64,000 nt of DNA from Thermoplasmata archaeon (GCA_021818715.1 JAKATN010000002.1:62001-126000), one strand, 5' to 3'; shown: positions 27,171 through 37,298, counted from the first letter of the stretch. Numbers and translations are program-made. The notes: generated by a model from the letters alone, not told the origin.

Positions 27171-28670
27171 TCAGTGCAGGAAGGTTCTTTTCCCGGTGAA
27201 GTACATTGGGATCCCGAGTTCATCTGCTGCTGAAATGCTTTCTTTGTCCCTGATTGATCCGCCGGGCTGGATGATAGCAGCAACCCCGATTTCATGAGCA
27301 AGCTTTACTGAATCGCTGAACGGAAAATACCCGTCAGACGCAAGCACAGAACCCCTGGACCTTTCTCCAGCTCTCCTCGCTGCTATCCGCAGGGATTCGA
27401 TCCTCGAGGTCTGCCCTGCGCCCACTCCGACAGTGGCAAGATTCTTCGCCAGAACTATGGCGTTGCTCCTGCACCTTGCGGCAACCTTCCAGGCAAAGCC
27501 GAGGTCTGCAAGCAATGAAGGGTCCGCAGATACCTTTGTCACGCATTCCAGTTTTTCGTACTCTGGGGTGAGCGGAGACTGGACCAGTATCCCGTGGGAG
27601 ATCGATCGAATTCTCATCGAATCGTCCTTTCCGTATCTGAATTTTAGAAGCCGGAGGTTTTTTTTCTTTCGCATCAAATGATAAGCATTGTCCCGGTACC
27701 CAGGAGCACAGACCACTTCAAGGAAAAGGTTGGACATTTCTTCGGCAGTTGGCATGTCAATTTCCCCATTTACGCATACCACACTGCCAAAAGCCGATTC
27801 CCTGTCAGAGTCAAGAGCTTTCACGAAAGCCTCGCGCAAAGACTGAGCGGAAGCAGCGCCGCATGGGATATTGTGTTTTACGATCACGCATGATGGCCCC
27901 TCAAGATCAAACACGCTTTCCATCGCAGCGTTTGCATCCATGATATTGTTGTAGGAAAGTTCCTTGCCGCTCAGCTGGAAAGCAGCGGGGATACCAAGTG
28001 CGGAGCCGTCAGGAAACACCTCAGCCGACTGATCAGGATTTTCTCCGTACCTGAGCTTTCTGCCGTCTGATCTTGAAATGGAAAAGTACCCGGCAACGGG
28101 TTTTCCCGTCACTTCTGCGAGCTTGTTGTATATCAAGGATTCGTAACCGGACGTTGTGGCAAAAGCCTTCATCGCGAGTCTTTCCCTTGTTTCATGGGAT
28201 AGGGTTCCAGTTGAGGTTATTTCTCCCGACACGCTGTCATAGTCTGCGGGATCGGTCAGAACAGCTACCCTCCTGTAATTCTTTGCGGCAGCCCTGGTGA
28301 GTGATACACCCCCAATATCAATGTTTTCAATCATCCTGTCCAAGTCCCCGCTCAATGCAGCTTCGGCAAACGGATACAGGTTCGATATCACAATATCAAA
28401 ATTCATGTACCCGTTCCTTTTCATAGTGTCATCCGGCTCATCCCCCGGATTTAGTATACCGGCGTATATTCCGGGATGAAGCGTCTTGATCCTTCCTGAG
28501 AAGAGATCGCTAAAGCCGGTGATCGCACCGACCCTCAAGCATGGGATCCCTTTTTGTTCGAGATAAGCGGCAGTGCCTTCACTCGCAACCACGGTTCCTA
28601 ATCTCTCCCTTATAGCACCCAGGAATTCGAACAGACCTTTTTTTTCATGTACACTGGCAAGGACATTCAT
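27171..28670 (-). CDS. purH: PurH, bifunctional AICAR transformylase / IMP cyclohydrolase
   Basis: It carries out the last two steps of IMP synthesis: formyl transfer to AICAR from 10-formyl-tetrahydrofolate, then ring closure. The N-terminal cyclohydrolase (about 1-190) has GRIKTLHPGIYAGIL. The transformylase has the KHNIPCG segment (usually KHxNPCG) and the end sequence DGYFPFSD, then IQPGGSIRD. The frame could start at 28694, but family alignment (MNVLASVHEKKGL) places the start at ATG 28670, giving 499 residues, normal length. It is divergent from metK. Confidence 0.96.
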   Translation of the reverse strand: MNVLASVHEKKGLFEFLGAIRERLGTVVASEGTAAYLEQKGIPCLRVGAITGFSDLFSGRIKTLHPGIYAGILNPGDEPDDTMKRNGYMNFDIVISNLYPFAEAALSGDLDRMIENIDIGGVSLTRAAAKNYRRVAVLTDPADYDSVSGEITSTGTLSHETRERLAMKAFATTSGYESLIYNKLAEVTGKPVAGYFSISRSDGRKLRYGENPDQSAEVFPDGSALGIPAAFQLSGKELSYNNIMDANAAMESVFDLEGPSCVIVKHNIPCGAASAQSLREAFVKALDSDRESAFGSVVCVNGEIDMPTAEEMSNLFLEVVCAPGYRDNAYHLMRKKKNLRLLKFRYGKDDSMRIRSISHGILVQSPLTPEYEKLECVTKVSADPSLLADLGFAWKVAARCRSNAIVLAKNLATVGVGAGQTSRIESLRIAARRAGERSRGSVLASDGYFPFSDSVKLAHEIGVAAIIQPGGSIRDKESISAADELGIPMYFTGKRTFLH

Positions 28671-28775
28671 TATTCCGCTATAATTTGGACCCAATGAATA
28701 CTTTGTCTATTACTGTCAGGAATATATCCACCTGCGAGGTAATATTTTTCGCAGGCTGACAAAAGGTTTAAAAAA

Positions 28776-28785
28776 GTATATAAAT
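28776..28785 (+). promoter_or_regulatory. TATA box of metK
   Basis: GTATATAAAT lies 18-27 bases before the ATG at 28803, so the mRNA is probably leaderless or nearly so. This argues against the in-frame TTG at 28794. Confidence 0.65.
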
Positions 28786-28802
28786 AACCCCCTTTGAAAA
28801 AC

Positions 28803-29999
28803 ATGGAAAGAAACATTGCAATAGAAAATCTCGCTCAGTTGCCGACATATGCCAAGGAAGTAGAACTTGTGGAAAGGAAGGGAATAGGTCACCCTGACAG
28901 TGTTTCCGACGGCATCGCAGAAGCTGTAAGCAGGGGCCTGAGCAGATATTACCTGAAGGAATTCGGGCGCATACTTCACCACAACACCGACCAGATTGAA
29001 ATTGTCGGTGGGCAATCGGCTCCTAAGTTCGGGGGAGGTGTAGTGCTCGAGCCATGCTACATATTGTTAAGCGGCAGGGCAACAACCTCAGTAAACGGGG
29101 AGAGAATCCCTTTTAAATCCATCTCCATCAAGGCGACAAAGGAATATCTCACTACCAACTTCAGTCACCTCGATCTTGACAGCAGTGTAATGATAGACTC
29201 CAGGATCGGGCACGGTTCAGTTGATCTTAGGGGGCTTTACGACACGAGAAAACTCAAGGCGAACGACACCTCATTTGGAGTTGGGTTTGCCCCGTTCACC
29301 GACACTGAAAAACTCGTGCTCTCCACGGAGAAATACATAAACGGGCCTCTCAAGTCAAAGCTGCCGGCGGTGGGGCATGACATCAAGGTAATGGGATTCA
29401 GGCAGAAGGACAGGATCAATCTTACGGTTGCAGCAGCCTTTGTAGACAGATATGTCGCGAACCAGAAAGAGTACTTTTCAATCAAGGAAGACCTGAAGGA
29501 AAAGATACAGGATAACGCCAGCAAGTTGACAGACAAGAAGGTTTCAATTTTCGTGAACACAGGAGATGTCAAGGAAGAGAACATAGAATACCTCACGGTC
29601 ACCGGCCTTTCCATGGAAAATGGCGATGACGGATCGGTTGGAAGGGGAAACCGTGTTAACGGTCTCATCACCCCATTCAAGGCCATGAGTATGGAAGCAG
29701 CTGCGGGCAAGAATCCGGTTACCCATGTCGGAAAACTGTACAATGTGCTTGCCAACCTGATAGCCGGAGATGTGGTAAAGGAAGGAGCAGGAGACATCGA
29801 GGAAACTTTCGTGCGCATCGTTTCCCAGATCGGCAGGGACATCAGCGATCCCCATGTGGCAAGCCTGCAGGTGATTTACAAGAAAGGCGTCGATCCATCC
29901 AAGCATACGGGTAACATCAGGGGCATAGCCGACAACAGGCTGGAAAACATATCCAAGCTGACCGACGAATTCGTGGAAGGAAAAATCCCAGTCTTCTGA
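28803..29999 (+). CDS. metK: Archaeal S-adenosylmethionine synthetase
   Basis: It makes S-adenosylmethionine from methionine and ATP. The 398 residues match the archaeal MAT family, which differs from bacterial MetK: VERKGIGHPDSVSDGIAEA at the N-terminus, HHNTDQIEIVGGQS, the long GDDGSVGRGNRVNG motif, and GKNPVTHVGKLYNV. The start at ATG 28803 is set by the TATA box. A hairpin with a T-run follows the stop. It is divergent from purH across a 130-base promoter region. Confidence 0.97.
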   Translation: MERNIAIENLAQLPTYAKEVELVERKGIGHPDSVSDGIAEAVSRGLSRYYLKEFGRILHHNTDQIEIVGGQSAPKFGGGVVLEPCYILLSGRATTSVNGERIPFKSISIKATKEYLTTNFSHLDLDSSVMIDSRIGHGSVDLRGLYDTRKLKANDTSFGVGFAPFTDTEKLVLSTEKYINGPLKSKLPAVGHDIKVMGFRQKDRINLTVAAAFVDRYVANQKEYFSIKEDLKEKIQDNASKLTDKKVSIFVNTGDVKEENIEYLTVTGLSMENGDDGSVGRGNRVNGLITPFKAMSMEAAAGKNPVTHVGKLYNVLANLIAGDVVKEGAGDIEETFVRIVSQIGRDISDPHVASLQVIYKKGVDPSKHTGNIRGIADNRLENISKLTDEFVEGKIPVF

Positions 30000-30007
30000 T
30001 CAGATGG

Positions 30008-30042
30008 TCTCCCCTTATCTGGGGGGAAATCTAACTTTTTTG
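30008..30042 (+). terminator. Hairpin plus T-run after metK
   Basis: TCTCCCC pairs with GGGGGGA (30008-30027, one G-U pair) around a 6-base loop. A T6 run at 30036-30041 follows. It lies 9 bases after the metK stop. Confidence 0.6.
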
Positions 30043-30092
30043 TTCAAAAAAAGATTCAAACAGATTATTATAAATCAGGAGAATATGGCATT

Positions 30093-30392
30093 ATGGCAGA
30101 ATTTGTGTGCTATTCCTGCAAGAGGAAAGTCCTCACCGGCGAGAAATTTACATTTACAAAGTCCGGAGCCGTCCACTTCGATTGTTTCATTTCCGCAAGG
30201 AGGAAGGAAGTGCCGGAAGAAAAACAGGAAACTCTGAGGAAACTTTCATTGTTGCTGGACAGCCAGCTGAAACTTCTCATCGACATCCTGGAAATACGAA
30301 AGGGTCAGCCAGAGGTCGAGGCGGTCACCGCTGCATACAAAAACATTGAGAAGGAGTGCGGGGAGACTACCAGACAGATCTCATCCCTTTGA
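30093..30392 (+). CDS. DUF2175-like small zinc-finger protein
   Basis: The 99 residues start with CYSCKRKV, then GEKFTFTKSGAVHFDCF, a C-x2-C...H-x2-C treble-clef-like zinc site. A helical C-terminal part (about 45-95) follows with a coiled-coil pattern. It resembles archaeal DUF2175 proteins, whose function is not known. An AT-rich box (TTATTATAAAT, about 30064-30074) is about 24 bases before the ATG, consistent with leaderless transcription separate from metK. Confidence 0.7.
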   Translation: MAEFVCYSCKRKVLTGEKFTFTKSGAVHFDCFISARRKEVPEEKQETLRKLSLLLDSQLKLLIDILEIRKGQPEVEAVTAAYKNIEKECGETTRQISSL

Positions 30393-30402
30393 AACATTGC
30401 AA

Positions 30403-31026
30403 TCAATTCAAGCCAGCTTTCCCCCGATCCTCGTTCTTTGATCTGACGGTTATGAAGATAGCAGCCGTCATCACTCCTGTGAGAATCAGGGAGAATGAAA
30501 GCACGGTCAACCATACGGGTTGAGGTTGCACGGAAACGAAGGTGAATTCCTGGTTCACGGACACATTAAATGGTGTGCCGGAATCAGAAGTTACGTTTAC
30601 GGAATAAAATTCCAGTGAATATGTGCTCTCCCATCCAACCACCCTGGTGTTGTTAGTTGCAACTCCGGCAGCAACGTGCGTATAGTAAAGCGAACTGTTA
30701 GAGGTGCCAGTGGGATGAAATTCCGAAACAAGGTCTATCTCGTAGCTCACGGCCATGCTATCCCGCATCACGAAAGTGAAATTAGACTGATGGAAGAGAA
30801 ACACGTTGAAATAAAGGGTGGAAGCATTCACCGGATAAGCAGTCACGCTCTGATCATTGTATACGTAGTGGTATTCGTACTGCGGATAGTAAATATTCAA
30901 CCCTAACAAACCAACAACCACCATTATGGCTGCTACTACCAGATACGAGTTCCTTCTCACCCTCCTCCAGATCTTCCTCCGCATGGATTCCTTATCGGAC
31001 CGGCTTACCGAAGCCCGTATCGCCAT
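30403..31026 (-). CDS. Membrane protein with two terminal helices and an extracellular domain
   Basis: The 207 residues have a very basic N-terminus (SMRRKIWRRVRR), a first membrane helix at about 29-48, an external beta-rich domain with several N-x-S/T sequons, and a second helix at about 172-194 with a charged tail. Both ends would be cytoplasmic. No family is recognised. An in-frame ATG at residue 15 is an alternative start. It is convergent with the DUF2175 gene and lies upstream of tRNA-Leu without sharing its direction of function. Confidence 0.7.
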   Translation of the reverse strand: MAIRASVSRSDKESMRRKIWRRVRRNSYLVVAAIMVVVGLLGLNIYYPQYEYHYVYNDQSVTAYPVNASTLYFNVFLFHQSNFTFVMRDSMAVSYEIDLVSEFHPTGTSNSSLYYTHVAAGVATNNTRVVGWESTYSLEFYSVNVTSDSGTPFNVSVNQEFTFVSVQPQPVWLTVLSFSLILTGVMTAAIFITVRSKNEDRGKAGLN

Positions 31027-31134
31027 AATGATTATCAGGTAATGTGAATTACAATCTATTATACTTTCTCCAAATCAGATGCTCCAGGAAAACCTAATAA
31101 AGCTATTTTTGCACATTTCAGGATACTGCTAAAA

Positions 31135-31219
31135 TGCAGGGGGAGGGATTTGAACCCTCGTATCCCTACGAAACCAGACCCTCAATCTGGCGCCTTTGAC
31201 CAATCTCGACAACCCCTGC
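31135..31219 (-). tRNA. tRNA-Leu (anticodon GAG)
   Basis: On the minus strand GCAGGGG pairs with CCCCTGC, with discriminator A at 31135. The anticodon loop UUGAGGG gives anticodon GAG. The long variable arm (TTTCGTAGGGATACGA region) is typical of a class II tRNA for leucine. At 85 bases it has no intron and CCA is not encoded. Confidence 0.95.
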
Positions 31220-31278
31220 GTGATCTGCGTGATGCCTGTAATTTATTTAATCATGTTCCAGACATCAGGGTGGATTGA

Positions 31279-33588
31279 TCAGAGATCGCACTTTCCATCA
31301 GGACAGGCAGGATCGAAAGTTCCTTCAAGAAGAAGCAGGCCCCCTCCCGCATCGGTTTTGAGCTTGACCTCCACGGTTTCGTGCTTTGTTTCTCCGGAAT
31401 AGAGGACCTGTTCGGTCTTGCTCCTGTCCCTGTAGATCGTGATCCCCTTGCACTTGAGATCAAAGGCCATCCTGTAAGCCTTCTCCACGTCTTCTATCTT
31501 CGCTTCAGCGGGAAGGTTGATAGTCTTGGACACGCCGGAATCACAGTATCTCTGGAATGTTGCCTGCATCATTATGTGCCACTCCGGAGTAATCTCGTGC
31601 GCAGTGCTGAAAATGGATTTCAGATCCTCGGGCAAATCCACATGCGCAAGGCTGCCTGTCTCTGCGATTTCCAGCATAATGGACTCCGAATAGAGCCCGC
31701 GTCTCTTCAACTCCTGCTCGAGAAACTCATTTTTCTCCACCAGAGTCTTTCCAGAAAGTACATGCCTGACATATGAAAGGGCGAAGTAAGGTTCAATGGA
31801 GGAGGAGCAGTTTGCAATTATTGAAATGGTGCCCGTGGGTGCTATGGTGGTAGTTGTCGAATTCCTCATCTTTATTCCCTGCTGCTTCCAGGTGGATCCT
31901 TCCCACGCAGGGAAGCAACCACGTTCCTTTGCTAGTTTTGACGATTCGTCGTGGGATATATCCTGCAGGAAGGACATCACTTCCTCTGCAGTTTTCAGCG
32001 CCTCTTTGCTGTTGTACGGCACACCAAGCTGGGCAAGCATATCTGCGAAACCCATTATGCCGAGCCCAATTTTCCTGGTTTTGTGCGTAACCTCATAAAT
32101 ATGTGCATCCGGGAACAGGTTTGCATCGATCACGTCATCCAGGAATCTCATCGATATCCGTATGGCTTCTTCAAGGGACTTGAAATCAATCTTGCCTCCG
32201 GATACAAACTTTGCCAGGTTTATTGATCCAAGGTTGCAGGATTCATACGGGAGAAGCGGCTGTTCTCCGCATGGGTTGGTCGCCTCAATCGCTCCAACAT
32301 TGGGAACAGTGTTATGCCTGTTCACCTCGTCAATGAAGATGAGCCCCGGATCTGCCGTTTTCCACGCCTGCGAAACAATTGAATCCCAGAGTGCAGAGGC
32401 CCTGATCTGCCTCTCAATCTTTCCGTTTCTTGGGTTGACAAGGTCTATGTTTTCATCCCTGTCAAGTTTCTCAAAGAATCCGGAATCTACTGCGACAGAG
32501 ATGTTGAAATTACGCAACTTCTGGTTCTCGCTGTCCTTTGAGTTGACAAATTCCATTATATCCGGGTGATCATACCGGAGTATTCCCATGTTAGCGCCAC
32601 GGCGTTTCCCTCCCTGTTTTATGACTTCCGTAGTGGTGTCAAATATCTTCATGAACGAGACCGGTCCGGAAGCCACCCCCTTCGATGACCCGACTAAGTC
32701 ATCCTTAGGCCTGAGGGAAGAGAAGGAGAATCCAGTTCCACCGCCGGATTTGTGGATCTTTGCAGTAAGTTTCAGTGAATCAAAAATTCCGTCTATATTG
32801 TCCCCTACCGGTATCACAAAACAGGCAGAAAGCTGCCCAAGTTCTGTGCCCGCATTCATCAGCGTGGGGGAATTGGGCATGAACTTCATCGATACCATGA
32901 GATCCATGAATTTCTCCGTATAGCTGTTTACCGAGTTCTTGTTAGTTGCCAGGAATTTCTCAAGCTTTTCCAGGTCTTCCTGCGAAGGTTCTTTGCCAAA
33001 CACGGATTTGTAGGCAATCTTCATTGAATTCTTCTGGTAGTTAGACAGGTGCGGTAGCATAGTCAAGTCGGAATTTCTTGTCCTGGAGTTCTTTGCCGAC
33101 GCAAAAAATTCATAGACGCCCTCCACGACCCCTATGGATTCTGCAACCCTCCTGAACAGTTGCCTGGGGGTTTCAATAATCTTTGCGTCCGCATCCTTAA
33201 GAAGGTACCTGGATTCTAGCACGGTAGCTGCATTCAGCGACAGTTTCAGGTCATCGCTGACGCCAAGCCTCTTCTTCTCCTCCCTGATTATGCTCCTGTT
33301 CTCCCTGTAAAGGATGTAAGTTCTTGCAACGTCAGCAAAGGACTTACCCTTGGGGGAATAGTGCATGAGCTCCTCTTCCACCATATCCTGCACCATTTCG
33401 ACATGCGGAACCTCGTGAGTGCTTTCCAGTCTTGCCACCACCAGGTCGCAGATCTTCTCTGCATCCTGGACAGCCCCATGATTGGCGGACAGCATCGCTT
33501 TGTACACTGCCTTGGTGATCCTTTCCTTTTCAAACGGGACTGACGTCCCGTCACGCTTTATTATCTCTTTTATGGTCATTTTTCTCAT
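31279..33588 (-). CDS. nrdJ: Class II (adenosylcobalamin-dependent) ribonucleotide reductase
   Basis: It reduces ribonucleotides with a radical generated from coenzyme B12 and needs no small subunit. Of 769 residues, the first 90 form an ATP-cone (IKRDGTSVPFEKERITKAVY). The barrel has SACFVIP (first redox cysteine), KSGGGTGFSFSSLRP, the catalytic cysteine in NPCGEQPLLPYESCNLGS, and APTGTISIIANCSSSIEP, all typical of the NrdJ/NrdZ branch. The C-terminus ends with a cysteine pair (ACPDGKC) that would re-reduce the active site. ATG at 33579 is an alternative start. It follows nrdB by 6 bases, so class I and class II genes are co-transcribed. Confidence 0.96.
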   Translation of the reverse strand: MRKMTIKEIIKRDGTSVPFEKERITKAVYKAMLSANHGAVQDAEKICDLVVARLESTHEVPHVEMVQDMVEEELMHYSPKGKSFADVARTYILYRENRSIIREEKKRLGVSDDLKLSLNAATVLESRYLLKDADAKIIETPRQLFRRVAESIGVVEGVYEFFASAKNSRTRNSDLTMLPHLSNYQKNSMKIAYKSVFGKEPSQEDLEKLEKFLATNKNSVNSYTEKFMDLMVSMKFMPNSPTLMNAGTELGQLSACFVIPVGDNIDGIFDSLKLTAKIHKSGGGTGFSFSSLRPKDDLVGSSKGVASGPVSFMKIFDTTTEVIKQGGKRRGANMGILRYDHPDIMEFVNSKDSENQKLRNFNISVAVDSGFFEKLDRDENIDLVNPRNGKIERQIRASALWDSIVSQAWKTADPGLIFIDEVNRHNTVPNVGAIEATNPCGEQPLLPYESCNLGSINLAKFVSGGKIDFKSLEEAIRISMRFLDDVIDANLFPDAHIYEVTHKTRKIGLGIMGFADMLAQLGVPYNSKEALKTAEEVMSFLQDISHDESSKLAKERGCFPAWEGSTWKQQGIKMRNSTTTTIAPTGTISIIANCSSSIEPYFALSYVRHVLSGKTLVEKNEFLEQELKRRGLYSESIMLEIAETGSLAHVDLPEDLKSIFSTAHEITPEWHIMMQATFQRYCDSGVSKTINLPAEAKIEDVEKAYRMAFDLKCKGITIYRDRSKTEQVLYSGETKHETVEVKLKTDAGGGLLLLEGTFDPACPDGKCDL

Positions 33589-33594
33589 CTCGTA

Positions 33595-34677
33595 TTATTT
33601 CTGTTCATTCTGGGAAGGCGGCCTCAGCCTCCCAATGTTGAAGTTCTTCCCCGTCTTCTGATAATTCGTCACTCTTCTCTCGAAGAAGTCGGTCTTGGTC
33701 AGGTTCATGGAAGAGTATGATTCGATCCATGAAAGCGGATGCGTCTTCTGATCAGGATATGGCTCTGGTAAATTAACCGCTTTACTTCTGATATTTCCAA
33801 GATATTTTATGTACATCTCGATGGCCTGATCGCTAAGTCCAAGGATCTGGTTCCTGGTCACGTATTTCCCCCACTCTATCTCATGCGTAACCGCAGTTTT
33901 AACCATTGCTGTCAGGTCAGACATAATCCCGGGAGTAAACCACTCACGGTTTTCGTCCATCAGTGTCCGCATTATGTCGGTGAACAGGGCGAGGTGGGTG
34001 TTCTCATCCCTCTGTATGAGCCTTATCATGCTCACCGTCCCTCCCATCTTGTCCTGCCTTCCCAGGGTGTAGAAAAATGCAAAACCGCTATAGAAATAAA
34101 CCCCCTCCAGAAGGAAGTCAGCCATGCACGACCTGATGAAATTCTCTGGAGAGGGATCGGCGATAAACTTCTCATAGAGGTCGGTGATGAACCTGTTTCT
34201 CCTGAGGAGATGAGAGTCATCCTTCCAGAGATCATATACCGCATCCCTCGTCATGTGATCGACTACAGAAGTGAGGAGATAATCGTAACTCTGCGCATGG
34301 ATCGTCTCAAAAAATGCCTGGGCCTTCAGGCAGGCGGTCACCTCAGGTGCGGTGATGTAAGAGGCGATCGCTCCCAGGTTATCTATCTGTATGCTGTCCA
34401 GAAAGATCAGGAAGGATAGGGTCTTCTTGTAGGCATCCTGTTCGTGGGGAGTGAGCGTGGGGTACTGCCTTTTGTCGTCAACAAGCGGCAGCTCGTCCGG
34501 TATCCAGAAGAAACTCCTCATCTTCTTGTAGAGTTCCTCCGCCCAACCATATCTGCAGTTGTCGAATTCCAGCAGGTTGGTTGATGGGCCGCCCACAAGC
34601 CTCTGTACACTTCTGTCCCTTGTCCCTTCCGGGTTGAACAGCCTCTTCTGTGACATCGTCTCATTTATGCCTGGCAT
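33595..34677 (-). CDS. nrdB: Class I ribonucleotide reductase small subunit (R2), apparently active
   Basis: R2 holds the diiron-tyrosyl radical used by NrdA. All metal ligands are visible: D94, E124, H127, E191, E225 and H228, with the radical tyrosine Y131 four residues after H127 (ETIHAQSYDY). The C-terminal tail after WIESYSSMN extends about 40 residues and contains a tyrosine in RRVTNYQ, as needed for radical transfer and docking to R1. A GTG at 34686 is possible, but the perfect Shine-Dalgarno AGGAGGTG lies 8 bases before ATG 34677, which overlaps the nrdA end. The result is 360 residues. Confidence 0.96.
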   Translation of the reverse strand: MPGINETMSQKRLFNPEGTRDRSVQRLVGGPSTNLLEFDNCRYGWAEELYKKMRSFFWIPDELPLVDDKRQYPTLTPHEQDAYKKTLSFLIFLDSIQIDNLGAIASYITAPEVTACLKAQAFFETIHAQSYDYLLTSVVDHMTRDAVYDLWKDDSHLLRRNRFITDLYEKFIADPSPENFIRSCMADFLLEGVYFYSGFAFFYTLGRQDKMGGTVSMIRLIQRDENTHLALFTDIMRTLMDENREWFTPGIMSDLTAMVKTAVTHEIEWGKYVTRNQILGLSDQAIEMYIKYLGNIRSKAVNLPEPYPDQKTHPLSWIESYSSMNLTKTDFFERRVTNYQKTGKNFNIGRLRPPSQNEQK

Positions 34678-37298
34678 GACTCGCACACCTCCTCGCTCTT
34701 TGTTTCCTCGTTTATGGTGAAGTTGCGGAAATAGTAGATGGTCTTCACCCCAAGCTTCCAGGCCTGGAAATATACCCCGAGAAGGTACTGCTCATCAAGT
34801 GCCTCCGTGGCGTATACATTCATTGACTGTGACTGATCAAGATGACGCTGCCTGGCAGCAGCCGCCTTGATGCTCCACATCTGATCAATGGAATGCGCAC
34901 CCTTATAGAATGGCGCAGTCCCGTCATTCAGGTTGGGTGCAATCTGCTTGATGATGAAGCCCTTCTTTTCCTCGACGAAGACTGGCTTGAACACAGGATC
35001 AATGCCGGCGGTTGAACCGGCAATCACGGACGTGGATCCTGTGGGTGCAATAGCCATTATGTAGCCATTCCTCACCCCATCCTTCCGGACTTCTTCCTTA
35101 AGCTTGAGCCATCTTTCGCTTTCATAACCCCTCAGCCTGAAGTATTCTCCTGATTCCCAGTCACTTTCTTTAAAGAGGGGATACGCGCCTCTTTCCCTTG
35201 CAAGCTCTACCTCGCTCTTTATGGCTATGTAGTTGATCTCTTCAAACAGTTTGTCGGCGTACTCCAGATGTTCGTCTGACTCCCAGTCTATCCCCCTCTC
35301 TGCCAGATGCTGGTGATACCCTGAAATGCCGACCCCTATAGCCCTGTACCTGGCATTCGTCAGCCTAGCCTGTTCAAGAGGCAGATTGTTCATGGTGATC
35401 ACGTTATCAAGCATACGAATCTGCACAGGGATCACCTCGTTCAGCTTTTCGAGAGTGTCTGTCCGTCCAAGGTTTATAGATGACAGGTTGCAAACCACGA
35501 GGTCTCCGGGAATGTAACGCTTCTCTATTTCCTCTTCAGCAACGCCTTCATTTTTGAGGACAGTTGGCGACTGGTTCTGGCAGATTTCAGTGCACAGGTT
35601 GGAAGAATAAATCATGCCGGCGTGCTTGTTCGGGTTCATCCTGTTCACAGTGTCCCTGTTGAAGATGAACGGCCCCCCTGTTTCATAAAGGCTCCTTAGT
35701 ATCTGGCCAAATATATCGAGAGCCGGGATAGTTTTCCTGCTTATCCTGCTGTCGGAAACACAGTCCAGGTATCTCTTTTCCCACTCTTCTCCCCAGAAAT
35801 CTTCCAGGGACCATCCTTTGACGCTCCTGATCTCATGTGGATCAAAGAGATTCCACTCACCATCCTTCTCAATTTCCCTGTAAAAAAGATCGGGAATGCA
35901 CACTCCAGGAAAGACATCGTATGCCCTCCTCCTCTCATCGCCGTTGTTGGTTTTCAAGTCGAGGAAATCCAGAATGTCTTTGTGCCATATATCCAGCCAC
36001 AGGCTGACTGCGCCTGCGCGTTGCCCCAGCTGGTTAACCGATACTGCGGTGTCATTGTAAAGCCTTACCCAGGGAACTATTCCGCTGCCGGCGCCCTTAT
36101 ACCCTCTTATGGTGCTGCCGAGCGATCTCAGTTTCCCCAGATATACTCCCATCCCCCCTCCATTCTGGGACACCTTGGCAAAGGTTGTCAGCCCGTCGAA
36201 TATAGCTTGAAGCGAGTCATCGGGCGTATCAATGAAGCAGGAGCTGAGCTGCCCGTCAAGCCTCCTCGCGTTGGCAAGCGTCGGTGTCGCTACTGTTATG
36301 TACAGGTTTGAAAGGACATCATAAAACTTCTTCGCCCATTTTATTCTATCTTCCGGCTTCTCGGCAATGGCCAGGAAGCAGGCAATGCCCATAAAGGTCT
36401 CCTGAGGGAGTTCCAGTACCTCATCCTGCAGGCCCTTTATGCAATATCTGTCCGAGAGATGTTTTAATCCTGCGTACGTGAACAGCCTATCCTTGTCAGG
36501 TCTGATGTATGATCCCAGCTCCTCAAGATCCTCCTTTGTGTATGTCTGCAATACCTTTGGATCGTACCTGCCTATCTTCGTCAGGGTGTTCACGAGATCA
36601 TGAAAGCTGCCATATCCATGCGGGGACAGCCTGTTTTTGGATGCTTCCTTGTAAAGATCGTGGAGAAGCAGGCGCGCAGCCACGTAAGTCCAGTTTGGTT
36701 GGGATGCCGTAGTTTTCTCGTTCGCGACTTTTATGAGTGTTTCCTGTATCGCTCTGGTTGAAACTCCCTCGTAGAAATGAATTTGGGAATCGACCTCAAG
36801 GACAAGCGGATCAACCCCGGCCAGCCCGTCACAGGCATCCATGACGACATTCCTGATCTTTCCTACATCTATTGGCACTCTCTCTCCTTTCCTGTTGGTC
36901 ACAGTTGTCGGGCGGAGCCTAAGATCAACGCGCGGTTGTTCAAGCACTACCTGCCCCTTTCCGGAAGGAATCGATTTTTCAGAAAGGCGCTGCTTTTCCT
37001 CCCTTATTTTCCTCCTGTTTTCCCTGTAAAGGATGTAGGATTCGGCCACTTCGGAAAATCTCTTTCCGCCGATTTCTTCGTTCAAAAGCATTTTGATTAC
37101 GATGTCCTGAACGTCCTCTACCGTCGGCATATCACCTGCTTCTTCAAGGGACTTCAGAACCATCCCGGTGAATTTCTCAGCATCATCGATATCGCCGATC
37201 CCTGACGAGTGCATTGCCTTGAAGATAGCCTGCGTGATCTTTTTAGGCTGAAATTCCACTACATTTCCGTCTCTCTTTACAATTGTCCTGATCGCCAT
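34665..37298 (-). CDS. nrdA: Class I ribonucleotide reductase large subunit (R1)
   Basis: The 877 residues start with two ATP-cone domains (about 1-95 starting IRTIVKRDGNVVEF, and about 125-215 starting TVTNRKGERVPIDV), which bind the dATP/ATP that sets overall activity. The barrel has QLSSCFID (redox cysteine), KVSQNGGGMGVYLG, the NLCTEI catalytic segment, CNLSSINLG, and APTGSTSVIAGSTAGIDP. The tail ends with CESC, the external redox pair. ATG 37298 has an AGGTGG Shine-Dalgarno 7 bases upstream, better placed than the TTG at 37304. Tandem repeats upstream may be an operator. Confidence 0.96.
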   Translation of the reverse strand: MAIRTIVKRDGNVVEFQPKKITQAIFKAMHSSGIGDIDDAEKFTGMVLKSLEEAGDMPTVEDVQDIVIKMLLNEEIGGKRFSEVAESYILYRENRRKIREEKQRLSEKSIPSGKGQVVLEQPRVDLRLRPTTVTNRKGERVPIDVGKIRNVVMDACDGLAGVDPLVLEVDSQIHFYEGVSTRAIQETLIKVANEKTTASQPNWTYVAARLLLHDLYKEASKNRLSPHGYGSFHDLVNTLTKIGRYDPKVLQTYTKEDLEELGSYIRPDKDRLFTYAGLKHLSDRYCIKGLQDEVLELPQETFMGIACFLAIAEKPEDRIKWAKKFYDVLSNLYITVATPTLANARRLDGQLSSCFIDTPDDSLQAIFDGLTTFAKVSQNGGGMGVYLGKLRSLGSTIRGYKGAGSGIVPWVRLYNDTAVSVNQLGQRAGAVSLWLDIWHKDILDFLDLKTNNGDERRRAYDVFPGVCIPDLFYREIEKDGEWNLFDPHEIRSVKGWSLEDFWGEEWEKRYLDCVSDSRISRKTIPALDIFGQILRSLYETGGPFIFNRDTVNRMNPNKHAGMIYSSNLCTEICQNQSPTVLKNEGVAEEEIEKRYIPGDLVVCNLSSINLGRTDTLEKLNEVIPVQIRMLDNVITMNNLPLEQARLTNARYRAIGVGISGYHQHLAERGIDWESDEHLEYADKLFEEINYIAIKSEVELARERGAYPLFKESDWESGEYFRLRGYESERWLKLKEEVRKDGVRNGYIMAIAPTGSTSVIAGSTAGIDPVFKPVFVEEKKGFIIKQIAPNLNDGTAPFYKGAHSIDQMWSIKAAAARQRHLDQSQSMNVYATEALDEQYLLGVYFQAWKLGVKTIYYFRNFTINEETKSEEVCESCQA